Positions 62,134 to 64,000 of a stretch of 64,000 nucleotides of DNA are shown in pieces. The stretch spans positions 620,001 through 684,000 of the forward strand of contig NZ_SWLG01000001.1 in NCBI RefSeq assembly GCF_005747095.1, given 5' to 3'. Within the stretch, counting starts at the first letter, position 1. Each line of letters opens with the position of its first letter. The notes beneath the pieces are model-generated. The model saw nothing but the letters and a program-made list of their open reading frames with translations. It was not told the origin of the DNA and did no database searches. This stretch comes from Exobacillus caeni. Its GTDB lineage: Bacteria > Bacillota > Bacilli > Bacillales > Guptibacillaceae. Position numbers and translations under genes: made by a program.

Positions 62134-62577
62134 ATGAGTCTATCTGACCGTTTAACGGAAGATATGAAACTAGCGATGAAGAACAAAGAGAAGAAAAAAG
62201 TTTCAGTAATTCGTATGGTGAAGTCTGCGATGCAGAACGAATCCATTAAACTTGGTCATGAGCTCACTGAAGATGAAGAGCTAACCGTTCTAACTCGTGA
62301 AGTGAAGCAAAGAAAAGACTCCCTCCTAGAGTTTGAAAAAGCTGGTCGAGATGATCTGGTGCAGGAGTTACAAGCCGAGTTGAAAGTTTTAGAAGTATAC
62401 CTTCCAGAACAGCTTTCTGAAGAGGAAGTTGATGCGATTGTTGAAGAAACAATTGCAGAAGTTGGGGCGACTTCTAAAGCCGATATGGGCAAAGTAATGG
62501 GGACGCTTATGCCTAAAGTAAAAGGCAAGGCTGACGGCAGTATGGTCAATCGATTGGTTCAAAAACATTTATCATAG
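62134..62577 (+). CDS. yqeY: GatB/YqeY domain protein YqeY
   Basis: A 147-residue helical protein of the GatB/YqeY tail-domain family ([57 protein letters not shown]). The domain binds tRNA in GatB amidotransferase; the stand-alone function is uncertain. It is 17 bases after rpsU and probably co-transcribed. Confidence 0.94.
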   Translation: MSLSDRLTEDMKLAMKNKEKKKVSVIRMVKSAMQNESIKLGHELTEDEELTVLTREVKQRKDSLLEFEKAGRDDLVQELQAELKVLEVYLPEQLSEEEVDAIVEETIAEVGATSKADMGKVMGTLMPKVKGKADGSMVNRLVQKHLS

Positions 62578-62593
62578 ATAAGATGATTTGTTT

Positions 62594-62630
62594 TAAAACA
62601 CGCCCTGTGTTATCGGGGTGTGTTTTTATT
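62594..62630 (+). terminator. Intrinsic terminator after yqeY
   Basis: AAACACGCCC / GGGTGTGTTT with one wobble, followed by TTATTTT. Confidence 0.88.
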
Positions 62631-62736
62631 TTGCAGCAAGCTATTGCTATGCATTTCCATGATAATATAGTAATATGATGGGAATTTTGACATACTAAGC
62701 TTTAGGGGAAAGCGCAACTTCTTTTTAAATATTTTA

Positions 62737-62764
62737 TGAAACCTTTTTATCCTGGCACCGTATA
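62737..62764 (+). promoter_or_regulatory. SigmaW promoter of the yqeZ operon
   Basis: TGAAAC at 62737-62742, a 16-base spacer, CGTATA at 62759-62764: a perfect extracytoplasmic sigmaW consensus. In B. subtilis yqeZ-yqfA-yqfB is a sigmaW operon, so the two facts agree. Confidence 0.92.
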
Positions 62765-62788
62765 TAAGTTTGAGGGAGGAGGGAGCGA

Positions 62789-64000
62789 GTGAGAAGAGGT
62801 CAATTTTTAGTGTTTCTTTTTATGGCTGCTTTGCTGCTTGTGCCTGCTTTGCATACGCAGACAGCTTTTGGGCAGGGCAAGGGAAAACTTGTTTATTTTA
62901 TTCCGGTCGAACAAGAGGTAGAAAGAGGGCTAGAAGCTTTTTTGAATAGATCAATTTCTGAAGCGGAAGATGCAGGAGCCGATCACATCGTTTTAGAACT
63001 GGATACACCGGGTGGAGCGGTTGTCGCTGCCGGGAATATAGCCGAAATCTTGCAAAACAGCAAAGTTCCTATCACAGCGTATGTTAAGCATAAAGCCCTT
63101 TCCGCAGGAGCATACATAGCACTGAACGCAGACCAAATCGTGATGAAGCCCGGTTCTTTGATGGGTTCTGCAGCCATTATCGACCAACAGGGAAATACCG
63201 CAGGGAAAAAAGCAGAATCCTATTGGCATGCTGCAATGCAGTCGGCGGCTGAGCTCAACGATCGGGATCCAAAAATTGCCCTTGCGATGGCAGACCCAGA
63301 TGTCGATTTGCCGGAATACGGAGCAGGAAAAGGGAAGCTGCTTACCTTGAAGGCAAATCAAGCGCTGAAAGCAGGATATGCTGAAAAAATTGTCGAAGAT
63401 AGAACAGAACTGCTTGAATATCTTAATTTAAGCGATGCTAAAGTAAAAGACATGGAAGTGTCGATTTCAGAAAAAATTGCAAGGTTCGTCACCCATCCTG
63501 TCATTGTTCCTATTTTGCTTTCAATCGGGAGCCTTGGCTTAGTTCTTGAACTTTATTCTCCGGGCTTTGGCATTCCAGGAGCGATGGGAGCATCAGCTCT
63601 ATTTCTATTCTTTTTCGGTCACTTGATTGCCGGGTTCGCAGGATGGGAAACGTTTATTCTGCTTGGAGCAGGTATTTTGCTTATTGTAATTGAAATATTT
63701 GTGCCTGGTTTTGGAATATTTGGTATTATTGGTTCCATCTCTCTGGTTACCAGTATCGTTTTGGCATCAGGGAATACGTTTCAACATATTTTGTTTTCGA
63801 TATTGATAGCCATTTTGATAACGTTCTTTGGATCTTTCTTGTTCATTAAATTTTTCGGTTATCGTGGCTTTTTACGAAAACTTATTCTCTTTGACTCCAC
63901 TCAAACCGAGCAGGGTTACGTGTCGAATGTTACGAGAAGAGAGCTTGAAGGAGCGAGTGGTATAACGTTGACACAATTGCGGCCTTCAGGAGTAGCTTTG
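62789..64000 (+). CDS. yqeZ: NfeD-like membrane-bound serine protease YqeZ (partial)
   Basis: 404 codons are open from GTG 62789 to the window edge, so the 3' end is missing. An N-terminal signal (about residues 1-30) precedes a ClpP/SDH-like protease domain with VLELDTPGGAVVAAGNI and the probable nucleophile Ser in ALSAGAYIALNAD, then four or five membrane helices typical of NfeD (GIPGAMGASALFLFFFGHLI, FVPGFGIFGIIGSISLV) and the start of a cytoplasmic OB-like domain. The family works beside the flotillin FloA (YqfA) and is part of the sigmaW envelope response. Confidence 0.93.
   Translation, partial: MRRGQFLVFLFMAALLLVPALHTQTAFGQGKGKLVYFIPVEQEVERGLEAFLNRSISEAEDAGADHIVLELDTPGGAVVAAGNIAEILQNSKVPITAYVKHKALSAGAYIALNADQIVMKPGSLMGSAAIIDQQGNTAGKKAESYWHAAMQSAAELNDRDPKIALAMADPDVDLPEYGAGKGKLLTLKANQALKAGYAEKIVEDRTELLEYLNLSDAKVKDMEVSISEKIARFVTHPVIVPILLSIGSLGLVLELYSPGFGIPGAMGASALFLFFFGHLIAGFAGWETFILLGAGILLIVIEIFVPGFGIFGIIGSISLVTSIVLASGNTFQHILFSILIAILITFFGSFLFIKFFGYRGFLRKLILFDSTQTEQGYVSNVTRRELEGASGITLTQLRPSGVAL

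Overview
The window looks like chromosome from a spore-forming, naturally competent member of the Bacillaceae (low GC Firmicute). Evidence is the germination protease gpr, sporulation sigma factor sigK, the sporulation checkpoint gene sda, a comER/comEA-comEB-comEC cluster, a T-box leader on alaS, and a CIRCE element ahead of hrcA. Gene order follows two Bacillus subtilis blocks: recD2-yrrD...alaS-ireB-ruvX-yrzB-mltG-trmR-udk-greA-pbpI-yrrS-yrzA-yrrT-mtnN-mccA-mccB-yrhC, and yqeG-yqeH-aroE-yhbY-nadD-yqeK-rsfS-yqeM-comE-holA-rpsT-gpr-lepA-hemW-hrcA-grpE-dnaK-dnaJ-prmA-rsmE-mtaB-yqeW-rpsU-yqeY-yqeZ. The genus cannot be fixed from sequence reading alone; a Fictibacillus-like relative is a guess.

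Layout. 0-2.6 kb: end of recD2, small genes, an AI-2E-family permease. 2.3-6.4 kb: T-box-controlled alaS and the ireB-ruvX-yrzB group. 6.8-13 kb: cell-wall and RNA/nucleotide genes (mltG, trmR, udk, greA, pbpI, yrrS). 13-17.8 kb: a frameshifted yrzA, then a compact S-adenosylhomocysteine-to-cysteine operon (yrrT-mtnN-luxS-mccA-mccB) and yrhC. 17.9-20.2 kb, minus strand: a two-gene proton-channel motor resembling ZorA/ZorB without any Zorya effector. 20.5-21.8 kb: an unusual mini-gene operon. 21.9-28 kb: nadE, a HExxH protein, sigK, a flavodoxin-fold enzyme, an SGNH hydrolase, and divergent pssA/psd. 28.2-33.5 kb, minus strand: a Mrp cation/proton antiporter operon. 33.7-34.8 kb: a lipoprotein and sda with DnaA boxes. 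34.8-64 kb: the conserved yqe/com/heat-shock block, ending inside yqeZ.

The most unusual region is 20511-21790. A strong promoter drives a leader with a 24-codon ORF whose Shine-Dalgarno and 3' end are complementary. That 3' end can pair instead with the 5' arm region of the first of two tandem terminators, giving the six-segment layout expected of a ribosome-controlled attenuator. Downstream are four YrzI-family small proteins (43-48 aa). Interleaved with them are three tiny ORFs of 17-21 codons that all end Glu-Lys-(Gly/Asp)-x-Thr-stop. In B. subtilis the ribosome-associated nuclease Rae1 cuts the yrzI operon mRNA before a lysine codon in such a tiny ORF, so this locus may combine antibiotic- or stall-sensed attenuation with programmed A-site mRNA cleavage.

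Other departures from the expected gene order: mrpB is missing from the Mrp operon, spoIIP is missing between gpr and yqxA, trhP1/trhP2 are missing between trmR and udk, and yrzA is broken by a perfect 22-bp tandem duplication. Two related hairpin elements lie at 6.5 and 51.65 kb.
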